A DNA stretch of 38,027 bases from an uncultured Clostridia bacterium. Its GTDB lineage: Bacteria; Bacillota; Clostridia; Oscillospirales; Oscillospiraceae. Location of the stretch: NCBI GenBank assembly GCA_945910975.1, contig CAMDZY010000002.1, forward strand, positions 1-38,027, written 5' to 3'. Shown here in pieces: positions 27,606 through 37,271 of the stretch. The first letter of the stretch is position 1, and each line of letters begins with the position of its first letter. The translations under genes were made by a program, and so were the position numbers. A model generated the notes under the pieces. It ran no database searches, was not told the DNA's origin, and was given only the letters and a program-made list of their open reading frames with translations.

Positions 27606-29894
27606 ATGAAACTCACAAAGATTCTGGCGCTCGTTCTCGTGTTCGCTATGGTCGCTTGTATGTTCGTTGGCTGCAAAGATAAAGACAGCAACGATCCGAC
27701 CGGATCCGATTCGAAGAACGAAACTCCGCTGGTCGTAGGCTATTCCTACTTCTCCAGCAAGTTCTCTCCCTTCTTCGCGACCACTGCCTATGACGTTGAC
27801 GTCTATGAAATGACGCAAGTCGGTCTGATCGGCTCTGACCGTGAAGGCAACATGATTCTCAAGGGAATCGAAGGCGAAACCGTTCCTTACAACGGCACCG
27901 ACTATACCTACACCGGTATTGCCGACACCGAAGTTGTTCAGAACGAAGACGGTTCCGTCGACTACAACTTTACCCTGCGTGATGACGTCCTTTTCGCTGA
28001 CGGCGAAAAGCTGACGGCCGATGACGTTATCTTCTCCATGTACGTACTGTGTGACCCCACCTATGACGGTGCTTCCACTCTGTACGCACAGCCCATCGAA
28101 GGCATGGAAGACTATCGTTCCGGCATGTCCAAGAAGGGCGAACTGATCATGGCCGGCGGCCGTGACGGCGAGTCCGAATACTACACTGCTGAAGAACGCG
28201 ACGAATACTGGGCAGCAATTGACCAGGCCGGCGCAAAGATGGTCGAAGGCATTGTCAGCTACATTCAGACCGCTCTGGGCACTGACGAATGCAGCGTCTA
28301 CACTGCTCTGGAAAACTGGGGCTTTGCTGATGCCATCACCGACGAGAACATGACCGCTGAAGATGGCTGGGCACTGATTCTCGCAGCTTACGACAACGAT
28401 CCTGCTGCTGCTGACGCTGAAGCTGGCGACGTTGACCTGTTCGACGCTCTGGTTGAAGTTCTCGGCGACAAGGCAGCTGCCTATGACGAAGGTATTGAAA
28501 CCGGCAGCTCCGCAGCAAATATCTCCGGCATCAAGAAGATCGACGACACCCATGTTTCCGTTCACATGACGGAGTTCGACGCGACCTCCATCTATCAGCT
28601 CTCTCTCGCAGTTGCTCCTATGCACTACTATGGCGATGCTTCCAAGTACGACTATGACAACAACCAGTTCGGCTTTACCAAGGGCGATCTGAGCGGTGTC
28701 AAGTCCAAGAATGCCACGCCTATGGGCGCTGGCCCCTACAAGTTCCTGAGCTTTGAAAAGGGCGTTGTCAGCTTTGAAGCAAACGAAAACTACTTCAAGG
28801 GCTGCCCCAAGACCAAGAACGTCCTGTTCCAGGAAACCTCCGAAGGCGACAAGCTGACCGGCGTTGCTACCGGCACCTTCGATATCACCGACCCGTCCTT
28901 TGACCAGAGCGTTGTGGAAGCCGTTAAGGGCTACAACTCCAATGGCGAACTCGACGGCGACAAGATCACCACCAACTGCGTTGACAACCTGGGCTATGGC
29001 TATCTGGGCATCAATGCGAACCTGGTTAAGGTTGGCGATGATTCTTCCAGCCAGCAATCCAAGGATCTGCGTAAGGCATTCGCTACCGTTCTGGCTGTTT
29101 ACCGTGATGTCGTTATCGACTCCTACTACGGCGAACGTGCTTCCGTTATCAACTACCCCATCTCCAACACCTCCTGGGCAGCGCCGAAGCCCGCTGACGA
29201 AGGCTACGAGATTGCATATTCCAAGGACGTTGATGGCAACCCCATCTACACCGCTGACATGACCGCCGACGAAAAGTACGCTGCTGCTCTGAATGCTGCA
29301 ATCGGCTTCTTCAAGGCTGCCGGCTACACCTTCGACGAAGCAAGCGGCAAGTTCACCGCCGCTCCCGCAGGCGCTTCCCTGGAATACACCTTCACCATCC
29401 CCGCTGATGGCACTGGTAACCACCCCGCATACGGCATCCTGACCGAAGCTCAGAATGCTCTGGAATCCATTGGCATCAAGATGGACATCAACGACCTGTC
29501 CGACAGCAACCAGCTGTGGAACGGTCTGGACGCCGGCACTGTCGAAATGTGGGCAGCTGCATGGCAGTCTACCGTTGACCCCGATATGTACCAGGTTTAC
29601 TTCTCTGAGAACACTCCTGAAAACAATGGCGGTTCCAACAACTACCATGTTCAGGATAAGGAACTCGACAGACTGATGATGGAAGCTCGTACTTCCGCTG
29701 ACCAGGCTTTCCGTAAGGCTACTTACAAGGAATGCTTGAACATCATCCTTGACTGGGCTGTTGAAATTCCTGCTTACCAGAGACAGAACGCTTACGTGTT
29801 CTCCACTGAGCGTGTAAACATGGCCACTATGACTCCCGATATCACCACCTTCTATGATTGGTCGGCTGAAATCGAGAACATCGAGATGAACTAA
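27606..29894 (+). CDS. ABC transporter peptide-binding lipoprotein (SBP_bac_5, OppA/DppA type), enlarged
   Basis: Lipoprotein signal (MKLTKILALVLVFAMVACMFVGC), SBP_bac_5 pattern (FTLRDDVLFADGEKLTADDVIFSMYVLCDP..., AAWQSTVDPDMYQVYFSENTPENNGGSNNYHVQDKELDRLM). RBS AGGAGG. Confidence 0.92.
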   Translation: MKLTKILALVLVFAMVACMFVGCKDKDSNDPTGSDSKNETPLVVGYSYFSSKFSPFFATTAYDVDVYEMTQVGLIGSDREGNMILKGIEGETVPYNGTDYTYTGIADTEVVQNEDGSVDYNFTLRDDVLFADGEKLTADDVIFSMYVLCDPTYDGASTLYAQPIEGMEDYRSGMSKKGELIMAGGRDGESEYYTAEERDEYWAAIDQAGAKMVEGIVSYIQTALGTDECSVYTALENWGFADAITDENMTAEDGWALILAAYDNDPAAADAEAGDVDLFDALVEVLGDKAAAYDEGIETGSSAANISGIKKIDDTHVSVHMTEFDATSIYQLSLAVAPMHYYGDASKYDYDNNQFGFTKGDLSGVKSKNATPMGAGPYKFLSFEKGVVSFEANENYFKGCPKTKNVLFQETSEGDKLTGVATGTFDITDPSFDQSVVEAVKGYNSNGELDGDKITTNCVDNLGYGYLGINANLVKVGDDSSSQQSKDLRKAFATVLAVYRDVVIDSYYGERASVINYPISNTSWAAPKPADEGYEIAYSKDVDGNPIYTADMTADEKYAAALNAAIGFFKAAGYTFDEASGKFTAAPAGASLEYTFTIPADGTGNHPAYGILTEAQNALESIGIKMDINDLSDSNQLWNGLDAGTVEMWAAAWQSTVDPDMYQVYFSENTPENNGGSNNYHVQDKELDRLMMEARTSADQAFRKATYKECLNIILDWAVEIPAYQRQNAYVFSTERVNMATMTPDITTFYDWSAEIENIEMN

Positions 29895-29946
29895 TTCTAC
29901 CGATTTTCGCGGTTTTTCTGCAAAAAGGTAGCATGAGCTAGGGAAA

Positions 29947-29979
29947 TAAGTGCCTGCGGGCAGTGCCCGTAGGCACTTA
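29947..29979 (+). promoter_or_regulatory. strong intercistronic stem-loop between binding-protein and permease genes
   Basis: TAAGTGCCTGCGGGC-AGT-GCCCGTAGGCACTTA: 15-bp stem with one G-U pair, no U-tract, suggesting mRNA stabilisation rather than full termination. Confidence 0.7.
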
Positions 29980-30019
29980 CATCCTTATTGAAATATCGTG
30001 GGTTTGGAGACTGATTGAT

Positions 30020-31009
30020 ATGACGAAATATATCATTAAGCGCCTCCTAATATCTGTTGTGATTCTGTTTTGTGTCATGCTTATCGTGTATGCGTTAATG
30101 TACTCCATGCCGACAAAGTTTACCGAACAAATGGCACGTGAACTGTCAAAAGGACAGGGCGCAACGAAGAATTACGAGGATTGGCTGGCGCAATTAAATG
30201 CACAATATGGCATGGACAAGGGCCTGATTCCGGGCTACTTTACTTGGCTAAAGAGTGCGGTGAAGGGCGATTTCGGCGACAGCTGGAAATATAATATGCC
30301 CGTCACGCAAAAATTCCATGAAACAGTTTGGTACAGCTTCGCGCTTGGCCTTGTTTCCTTTATTTTTGAAGTTATTATCGCAATTCCCCTTGGTGTGCTT
30401 GCTGCAAAGAAGCAGTACAGTATTACCGACTACACCGTCACGGTTGTGGCGTTGGTTGGTATATCCATGCCAACCTTCTTCTTGGCTACCGTTTTGAAAT
30501 TGGTATTCTCTGTAAAGCTGGGGTGGTTTGACCTCAGTGGTATGATCAGTCGAAATTACTATAATCTCAGTCCGGCCGGCCAATTCTTTGATGTGGCGAA
30601 ACACTTTGTCTTGCCATGTATAACATTGACAGTTATCAGCATTGGTAGCTTGATGCGTTATACCCGTACAAACACCTTGGAGGTTTTGAATGCGGACTAC
30701 ATCCGTACCGCTCGCGCCAAGGGTTTGCCGGAAAAAAAGGTCATCAATTATCATGCATTTCGAAATACATTGGTGCCACTGGTCACCATTCTCGGCGGCA
30801 GCCTGCCCGGTCTGTTCTCCGGCGCACTGATCACCGAAACCCTGTTTGCCATTGAGGGCATTGGTTATGCCGATTACCATGCGATGGTTGCCGGCGATAT
30901 CCCCTTTACCATGTTCTATTTGGCATTTGTCGCGATTCTAACACTCTTGGGCAACTTGATTGCCGATATCCTGTACGCTGTGGTTGACCCGCGCGTCAGA
31001 ATCTCATAA
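30020..31009 (+). CDS. dppB: peptide ABC transporter permease (DppB/OppB type)
   Basis: IIKRLLISVVILFCVMLIVYALMYSMP, EAA-loop region RTARAKGLPEKKVINYHAFRNTLVPLVTILGGSLPGLFSGALITETLF. Confidence 0.92.
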   Translation: MTKYIIKRLLISVVILFCVMLIVYALMYSMPTKFTEQMARELSKGQGATKNYEDWLAQLNAQYGMDKGLIPGYFTWLKSAVKGDFGDSWKYNMPVTQKFHETVWYSFALGLVSFIFEVIIAIPLGVLAAKKQYSITDYTVTVVALVGISMPTFFLATVLKLVFSVKLGWFDLSGMISRNYYNLSPAGQFFDVAKHFVLPCITLTVISIGSLMRYTRTNTLEVLNADYIRTARAKGLPEKKVINYHAFRNTLVPLVTILGGSLPGLFSGALITETLFAIEGIGYADYHAMVAGDIPFTMFYLAFVAILTLLGNLIADILYAVVDPRVRIS

Positions 31010-31021
31010 GGAGGTGTCAGC

Positions 31022-33124
31022 ATGGAAAAGAAGAGCTTTAATGAAGTTCTAAAAGAAAAGGAAGCTGCGGAAGCAAAACAAAATGCTGGCGCAAACCATG
31101 AGATGACCCTGGACGATGCGGCGCGCGTTAAGGTTTTAAGCCCCGGCCGCTTGGTCTTCAAGCGTTTCATCCGCAACAAGCTCGCAATTGTTGGTACTGC
31201 GATCCTTGCATTCATGTTCCTGTTCGCCTTTGTTGGCCCCTTGTTCTATCCCTATGGGCAGAAAGACGTTTTCAAGAAGTATGAAGGCCTGCAAAAGACC
31301 TTTGCAACGGCACAGGAACGCACCGAATATGCAACCTTCACCTATGACTCCTCGATCGAAATCCCCTCTCGTGTCCGTAACTCCATCAACTCCGAGATTT
31401 CCAAGATGGAAGCGCAGGAGCTGCGCCAGGAAGTCATTGCGGATGACGGCGTCAGCTACCTTTTGGAAAAGGAAGGCGACTATGTCTATACGCTGAGTAC
31501 GGTAGGAGATGCCGAAGTATATGTGACCTTTGCAGCTCCGGCTGTTGCGGCCAACTATATCAAGTCGGTGGTTCCCGCCCCCGGCGTGGAGCTGTCGAAG
31601 CAAGCAACGGATGCCATCGCTGCGGCGATCGAATCGGGCGAAACAGCAGTTTCCGTCGGCGACGATGAATTTTTGATTGTTTCCGACAACAAAAAGAGCG
31701 TTGTCTATTCCGTGAAGAACAGCAATTTCAACTTTACGGATGCTGCTGCGGATGCCGAGTTTGAGGCGGCCGCGATCAATGCAGTACTTGCCGAGCAGAG
31801 CGTGTTTGTCTACAACGGCAATGTGTATACACTCTCGCAAACCGATTCCGGTTACTCCGCCAGCACGGTGGCACCGCAGGATACTGCGTATGTCTACTCC
31901 TTATACTCGTTCGATACCTATGACGCCAGCCAGCCCTCTGACCGGTTTAAGGTAGAGGCTCTGTACCATGCCTACGGCGAACCCGATTTCACCGTTGACG
32001 GCGTAAATTATACCGTTGCGCATGAGGACGACCAAACTGTCGTCTATAATGCAGACAATATGTCCGAGCCGTACGCAATGTTTACAACGTTCATCGTGCG
32101 TGACCAATTGGGCAATGACAGCTACGACCTGGCGTTTAAAACTGCGGCGCAGGAACAGATTCTTGCAATGCAGGAACAGAATATTAAGACCGCAACCTAC
32201 ACCTACTCCCTGCCCGCGCAGCAGGCCGAGGTGGAAGAAACAACCAATGAGGAAACCGGTGAGGTGACCTCGCACGAAGTGATCACCTACATCACGGACG
32301 AGAATGGCAATGTCCAGTATGAGGATAAGACCATCACGGTTGAGTTGGACTTGGATCAGCGCTATAACCTGCGTTGGGAGCAGTTGACGCATCAGGTCGA
32401 CCGTTATTCCGGTCCTACCTCTGACCATGTTTTTGGCACAGACGGTGACGGCATGGACTTGCTGGCTCGTATGATGTACGGCGGCCGTGTGTCCTTGATC
32501 GTTGGTTTCGTGGTCGTGTTCCTGGAAACCATTCTCGGCGTCATTATGGGCGGCATCGCCGGTTATTTTGGCGGCTGGGTGGACAACCTAATCATGCGTC
32601 TGGTTGACGTCTTCTATTGCATCCCCTCTACACCTATCTTGATTATCCTTGGTTCCATGATGGACAAATTGAAGGTTGACCCCTATGTCCGTCTGTTCTA
32701 TTTGATGGCAATTTTGGGCATCTTGGGCTGGGCCGGTATTGCACGTCTGGTTCGTGGTCAGATTTTGTCCCTGCGTGAGCAGGAATTCATGGTCGCCACG
32801 GAAGCTACCGGCGTAAAGGTCAGCAAGCGTATTTTCCGCCACCTGCTACCCAATGTTATGCCGCAGTTGATCGTTAACATGACCGCATCCCTCGGCGGCG
32901 TCATCCTGACGGAATCAACATTGTCCTTCTTGGGCTTGGGCGTTCGTCACCCGCTGGCGACATGGGGCACCATGATCAACTCTGTTACGGCTACCAACGA
33001 GGATATGATACGTTATACCTATATCTGGATCCCTGTTGGTCTGCTGATTTGTTTGACTGTTATTGCGTTTAACTTCGTCGGCGACGGTCTGCGTGACGCG
33101 TTCGACCCGAAGATGAAACGGTAA
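31022..33124 (+). CDS. dppC: peptide ABC transporter permease (DppC/OppC type) with large extracellular insertion
   Basis: N-terminal FKRFIRNKLAIVGTAILAFMFLFAFVGPLFYPYG, C-terminal core HVFGTDGDGMDLLARMMYGGRVSLIVG...FMVATEATGVKVSKRIFRHLLPNVMPQLIV. About 380 extra aa in between. Perfect SD AAGGAGGTG. Confidence 0.93.
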   Translation: MEKKSFNEVLKEKEAAEAKQNAGANHEMTLDDAARVKVLSPGRLVFKRFIRNKLAIVGTAILAFMFLFAFVGPLFYPYGQKDVFKKYEGLQKTFATAQERTEYATFTYDSSIEIPSRVRNSINSEISKMEAQELRQEVIADDGVSYLLEKEGDYVYTLSTVGDAEVYVTFAAPAVAANYIKSVVPAPGVELSKQATDAIAAAIESGETAVSVGDDEFLIVSDNKKSVVYSVKNSNFNFTDAAADAEFEAAAINAVLAEQSVFVYNGNVYTLSQTDSGYSASTVAPQDTAYVYSLYSFDTYDASQPSDRFKVEALYHAYGEPDFTVDGVNYTVAHEDDQTVVYNADNMSEPYAMFTTFIVRDQLGNDSYDLAFKTAAQEQILAMQEQNIKTATYTYSLPAQQAEVEETTNEETGEVTSHEVITYITDENGNVQYEDKTITVELDLDQRYNLRWEQLTHQVDRYSGPTSDHVFGTDGDGMDLLARMMYGGRVSLIVGFVVVFLETILGVIMGGIAGYFGGWVDNLIMRLVDVFYCIPSTPILIILGSMMDKLKVDPYVRLFYLMAILGILGWAGIARLVRGQILSLREQEFMVATEATGVKVSKRIFRHLLPNVMPQLIVNMTASLGGVILTESTLSFLGLGVRHPLATWGTMINSVTATNEDMIRYTYIWIPVGLLICLTVIAFNFVGDGLRDAFDPKMKR

Positions 33125-33136
33125 GGAGGTAAGTTT

Positions 33137-34351
33137 ATGTCTGCTTCAAAAAAGAAAAAGGATGCTAACTATATCTCCGGCAAAGAGTCCCGTGCGATTT
33201 CCAAGTTCAACCGCAAGCTGACAAAGCGTTTGGAAAAGGATCGCGCCGACGCAAATAAGGATCCGGCTCTGTATACAACCAGAATGCGGGATCCCAACAA
33301 CGTCGTGGAATTTGACAATGTTTGCACGTACTTCTTCACGGACATCGGTACGGTCAAAGCAGTCGACGGCGTCAGCTTTGACATTCCGAAGTGCTCTACC
33401 GTAGGTGTTGTCGGCGAGTCCGGCTGCGGCAAGAGTGTTACCAGCTTGTCCCTGATGCAGCTGTTGCAGCGTCCGCAGGGTCAGACGGCCGGCGGTGAGA
33501 TTCGCTTCAACATTGGTAATGGGGAAGCGCTGAACATCGTCAACACGCCGACTGCCAAAATGCAGGAGATTCGTGGCAACCATATCTCCATGATCTTCCA
33601 GGAGCCAATGACCTCCTTGAACCCTGTCTTCCGTATCGGCGCGCAGATCGATGAAGTGATCAAGCTCCACAATCCGGATATGTCCAAGGACGACGTGAAA
33701 AAAAGAACGCTGGAAATGATCGAGCTGGTCGGCATCGCCGATGGTGAGAGCATTTACAAGCGCTATCCCCACGAGCTGTCCGGTGGTATGCGGCAGAGAA
33801 TTATGATTGCTATCGCTCTGGCCTGCTCGCCCGGCCTGATTATCGCGGACGAACCGACCACCGCATTGGACGTGACCATTCAGGCACAGATCCTTGACCT
33901 GCTGCGCGATCTGAAGGATAAGATCAACTCCTCCATCATGCTCATTACGCATGACTTGGGTGTGGTTGCCAGTATGGCGGACTATGTTGTGGTCATGTAC
34001 GCCGGTCGTGTTGTGGAAAAAGGTACGGCGGAAGACATCTTCCATCATCCCTGCCACCCCTATACGATTGGCCTGATGCGCTCGAAGCCGGTTGTCGGCA
34101 AAAAGGTTGACAGCCTGTATAATATTCCCGGCAGCGTTCCCAACCCCGTGGATATGCCCAACTATTGCTATTTCCGTGACCGTTGCGAAATGCGCGACGA
34201 GTGCAAGGGAATGTGTGATGGGAAGTATCCTCCGGAAATTAAAATCAATGATACCCATGTCGTATCATGCTATCGCTTCTTTGAAACCGGCGAGGTGCTT
34301 GGGTATCCGAAGCCTGTAGATGTGGAGGAATTGTATCATGGCAAAAAATGA
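33137..34351 (+). CDS. dppD: peptide ABC transporter ATP-binding protein (DppD/OppD type)
   Basis: Walker A GESGCGKS, signature [15 protein letters not shown], Walker [16 protein letters not shown]-terminal oligopeptide/Cys region [17 protein letters not shown]. Confidence 0.95.
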   Translation: MSASKKKKDANYISGKESRAISKFNRKLTKRLEKDRADANKDPALYTTRMRDPNNVVEFDNVCTYFFTDIGTVKAVDGVSFDIPKCSTVGVVGESGCGKSVTSLSLMQLLQRPQGQTAGGEIRFNIGNGEALNIVNTPTAKMQEIRGNHISMIFQEPMTSLNPVFRIGAQIDEVIKLHNPDMSKDDVKKRTLEMIELVGIADGESIYKRYPHELSGGMRQRIMIAIALACSPGLIIADEPTTALDVTIQAQILDLLRDLKDKINSSIMLITHDLGVVASMADYVVVMYAGRVVEKGTAEDIFHHPCHPYTIGLMRSKPVVGKKVDSLYNIPGSVPNPVDMPNYCYFRDRCEMRDECKGMCDGKYPPEIKINDTHVVSCYRFFETGEVLGYPKPVDVEELYHGKK

Positions 34352-35453
34352 AAATATCGTCCATGACGAATATGTTGCTCACGGCTTCAAAGATGCGGAG
34401 AAAAACCCGGAGAACCTGCTGGTCGTTAAGAACCTGTACAAGTATTTCCCAATCAAATCTCAGTTCTTTAAGAGAACCATCGGCAATGTTAAGGCCGTTG
34501 ACGGCGTGTCCTTTAAAATCAAGCGCGGCACCACAATGGGTCTGGTCGGCGAGTCCGGCTGTGGCAAGTCCACGGTTGGCCGCACAATCCTGCGCCTGGA
34601 GCAGAAGACAAAGGGCGAAGTATTCTTCAACGGCACTGAAATTTTCAGCCTGAGCAAGAGCGAACTGCGCAAAATGCGCCCGAAGATTCAAATTATCTTC
34701 CAGGATCCGTATTCCTCTTTGTCCCCCAGACTCCCGATCGGTGAAATCATCGCCGAGGGCGTCAAGGAACACAAAATTGTTCCCGCAGACGAAGTTGACG
34801 ATTATGTCACCCGCATCATGCACGCTTGCGGCTTGCAGGAATACCACAAGGATCGCTATCCACACGAATTTTCCGGCGGACAAAGACAGCGTATCTGCAT
34901 CGCAAGAGCGCTGGCTCTGAATCCGGACTTCATCTTGTGTGACGAGCCTGTTTCCGCACTGGACGTGTCCATTCAGGCACAGGTCATCAACCTGCTGCGT
35001 GACTTGCAGAAGCAGTTCAACCTGACATATCTGTTTATCTCCCATGACCTGTCCGTCGTCGAGCACATTTCCGATACGGTCGGCGTTATGTACTTGGGCA
35101 ATCTGGTGGAATATTCTGACACGGATAAGGTCTTTGCCAAGCCGTTGCACCCGTATACCAAGGCTTTGTTCTCCGCAATTCCCGTGCCGGATCCTGATTA
35201 CAAGATGGATCGTATTATTCTGGAGGGCAGTATTCCTTCCCCCAGCAATCCGCCCAGCGGCTGCAAGTTCCATACACGCTGCAAGGAGTGCATGGAGGTC
35301 TGCAAATATTGCCAGCCCGACTTTATGGAGGTCGAACCTGACCACTTCTGCGCTTGCCACCTGTATAACAGCGCAGAGCGCAATGCGGAGTTTGCTGCGA
35401 TCGTCAAGGAAGAAAAGGCCAAGGAAGCCGCGCAGAAAGCTGAGGAAAAATAA
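34338..35453 (+). CDS. dppF: peptide ABC transporter ATP-binding protein (DppF/OppF type)
   Basis: Walker [19 protein letters not shown], signature FSGGQRQRICIARAL, Walker B FILCDEPVSALDVS. ATG 34338 overlaps dppD by 14 nt. Confidence 0.95.
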   Translation: MAKNENIVHDEYVAHGFKDAEKNPENLLVVKNLYKYFPIKSQFFKRTIGNVKAVDGVSFKIKRGTTMGLVGESGCGKSTVGRTILRLEQKTKGEVFFNGTEIFSLSKSELRKMRPKIQIIFQDPYSSLSPRLPIGEIIAEGVKEHKIVPADEVDDYVTRIMHACGLQEYHKDRYPHEFSGGQRQRICIARALALNPDFILCDEPVSALDVSIQAQVINLLRDLQKQFNLTYLFISHDLSVVEHISDTVGVMYLGNLVEYSDTDKVFAKPLHPYTKALFSAIPVPDPDYKMDRIILEGSIPSPSNPPSGCKFHTRCKECMEVCKYCQPDFMEVEPDHFCACHLYNSAERNAEFAAIVKEEKAKEAAQKAEEK

Positions 35454-35551
35454 TCATTTTTTCGGAATGACACTTCGCGGTTCGTGGATTGGCACAATGC
35501 ATGATTTTTCCAAATCTGCATACCCTATTTGCAATGAAAGGCGGTTATGTT

Positions 35552-35806
35552 ATGGCGCGAAAACCCAAGCAGTATGACGATGATGATGGCCGTACCATTG
35601 CGAATATGAATGTGGATGGAATGCCGTGGTATGTCAAGCGCTCGAAACCCTCGCCGGATAATCCGGACGAGAAAATTGAGCTTTCCCCGCAGGAAACACG
35701 AGCCTTTATGGGCGGTGTCCTCAAGGCCGGTCTGCTGCTGGCACTGGTATTTGCCGTTGTTTTCGGCCTGTTCATCGCATTATGCGACTTCGTAATTTTT
35801 AAATAA
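35552..35806 (+). CDS. small single-TM membrane protein (84 aa)
   Basis: ATG 35552 after GAAAGGCGG. Acidic N-terminus and one C-terminal TM (GVLKAGLLLALVFAVVFGLFIALCDFVIF). Confidence 0.7.
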   Translation: MARKPKQYDDDDGRTIANMNVDGMPWYVKRSKPSPDNPDEKIELSPQETRAFMGGVLKAGLLLALVFAVVFGLFIALCDFVIFK

Positions 35807-35811
35807 CACAA

Positions 35812-35848
35812 GCAGCTGCAGACACACCCGTTTGCAGCTGCCTTTTGT
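35812..35848 (+). terminator. Rho-independent terminator
   Basis: GCAGCTGCA (35812-35820) / TGCAGCTGC (35833-35841), then CTTTTG. Confidence 0.7.
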
Positions 35849-35901
35849 CGTATCATGGCAATCGCACCGACAAGTTCGTTGACGTTTTGCAGAAAAGCAG
35901 G

Positions 35902-35930
35902 TTGCAGAATGCGTGGATTCGTGGTAAAAT
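35902..35930 (+). promoter_or_regulatory. promoter of the isocitrate dehydrogenase gene
   Basis: TTGCAG (35902-35907), 17-nt spacer, TAAAAT (35925-35930). Confidence 0.5.
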
Positions 35931-36033
35931 AGCCACAGAGCGCTTATTTAAGGATCGACATTTTGCTCCCCAACTGTGCCCGGGGAGGAATCATATGCCT
36001 AAATTATAACATAACCCAATAGGAGGACACCCC

Positions 36034-37251
36034 GTGAAAAAGATAGAGATGAAAACCCCGCTTGTCGAGATGGACGGCGATGAAATGACCCGCGTTTTGT
36101 GGGCAATGATAAAGGATGAGCTAATTTTGCCGTTTGTGGAGCTAAAGACCGAATATTATGATTTGGGTCTGCTCCATCGCAATGCAACGTGCGACCAGGT
36201 GACGGTGGACGCAGCCAATGCGACCAAAAAATATGGCGTTGCGGTGAAATGCGCCACGATCACGCCCAACCGGCAGCGCATGGAGGAATACCCGGAATTG
36301 ACCCAGATGTGGAAAAGTCCGAACGGAACCATCCGCTCCATTCTGGATGGAACGGTTTTCCGCGCGCCGATTTTGATCGACTCGATTCATCCGGTTGTGA
36401 AAAACTGGAAAAAGCCGATCACCATCGCCCGCCACGCCTACGGCGATGTATACAAGGCCGTGGATATGCTGACCGAGCAGCCCGGCGTTTGCACCATGAC
36501 GTTCCGTGCCGACAGTGGCGAAGAAAAAACGCTTACCGTGCAGCGCGTGGAAGGTGCTGCGGTCTGGCAAGGCGCACATAATAAGGTGGAGAGCATCCGC
36601 AGCTTTGCACGCGCTTGCTTCCAGTATGCAATCGACACACGGCAGGATCTGTGGTTTTCCACAAAGGACACCATTGCCAAGGTCTATGACGGCGAGTTTA
36701 AGCGCGTGTTTGAGGAAGAATTTGCTGCATACCGCGCGCAGTTTGAGCAACTCGGCATCACTTATTTCTATACCCTGATCGATGACGCGGTCGCGCGCGT
36801 GATTCGTTCGGAGGGCGGTTTTATTTGGGCGTGTAAAAATTATGACGGTGATGTGATGTCGGATATGGTTTCCACGGCATTTGGTTCGTTGGCGATGATG
36901 ACGTCTGTGTTGGTTGCACCGGATGGTACAACGGAGTATGAGGCGGCACACGGAACGGTCACCAGGCATTATTATCGTCACCTCAAGGGCGAGCGTACCT
37001 CTACCAATCCCATGGCGACGATTTTCGCATGGACAGGCGCACTGCGCAAGCGTGGCGAATTGGATGGTCTGGACGACTTGGTGCAATTTGCAAATCAACT
37101 GGAAACCGCCTGCCTGGATACGCTGAAGGCGGGCATTATGACCAAGGACTTGGTCAATCTGGTCGATGCCGGAACGCCGGTGCGCGCAGTGTATAGCGAT
37201 GAATTTATTGGCGCCGTCCGCGAACGCCTCACACAGCTGCGGCAGTCCTAA
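36034..37251 (+). CDS. icd: NADP-dependent isocitrate dehydrogenase, eukaryote-like type
   Basis: VEMDGDEMTRVLWAMIKDELILPFV, ATITPNRQRMEEY...MWKSPNGTIRSILDGTVFRAPI, YDGDVMSDMVSTAFGSLAMMTSVLV, EAAHGTVTRHYYRHLKGERTSTNPMATIFAWTGAL. Confidence 0.95.
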   Translation: MKKIEMKTPLVEMDGDEMTRVLWAMIKDELILPFVELKTEYYDLGLLHRNATCDQVTVDAANATKKYGVAVKCATITPNRQRMEEYPELTQMWKSPNGTIRSILDGTVFRAPILIDSIHPVVKNWKKPITIARHAYGDVYKAVDMLTEQPGVCTMTFRADSGEEKTLTVQRVEGAAVWQGAHNKVESIRSFARACFQYAIDTRQDLWFSTKDTIAKVYDGEFKRVFEEEFAAYRAQFEQLGITYFYTLIDDAVARVIRSEGGFIWACKNYDGDVMSDMVSTAFGSLAMMTSVLVAPDGTTEYEAAHGTVTRHYYRHLKGERTSTNPMATIFAWTGALRKRGELDGLDDLVQFANQLETACLDTLKAGIMTKDLVNLVDAGTPVRAVYSDEFIGAVRERLTQLRQS

Positions 37252-37271
37252 CTCCGGGAGAAGGTGCAGCC

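Noticed and set aside
27591-29648. 685-aa minus-strand ORF antisense to the peptide-binding protein gene
   Set aside because: Lies opposite a clear SBP_bac_5 lipoprotein with RBS. Low-complexity Val/Gly/Asn product; explained by strong codon bias on the plus strand.
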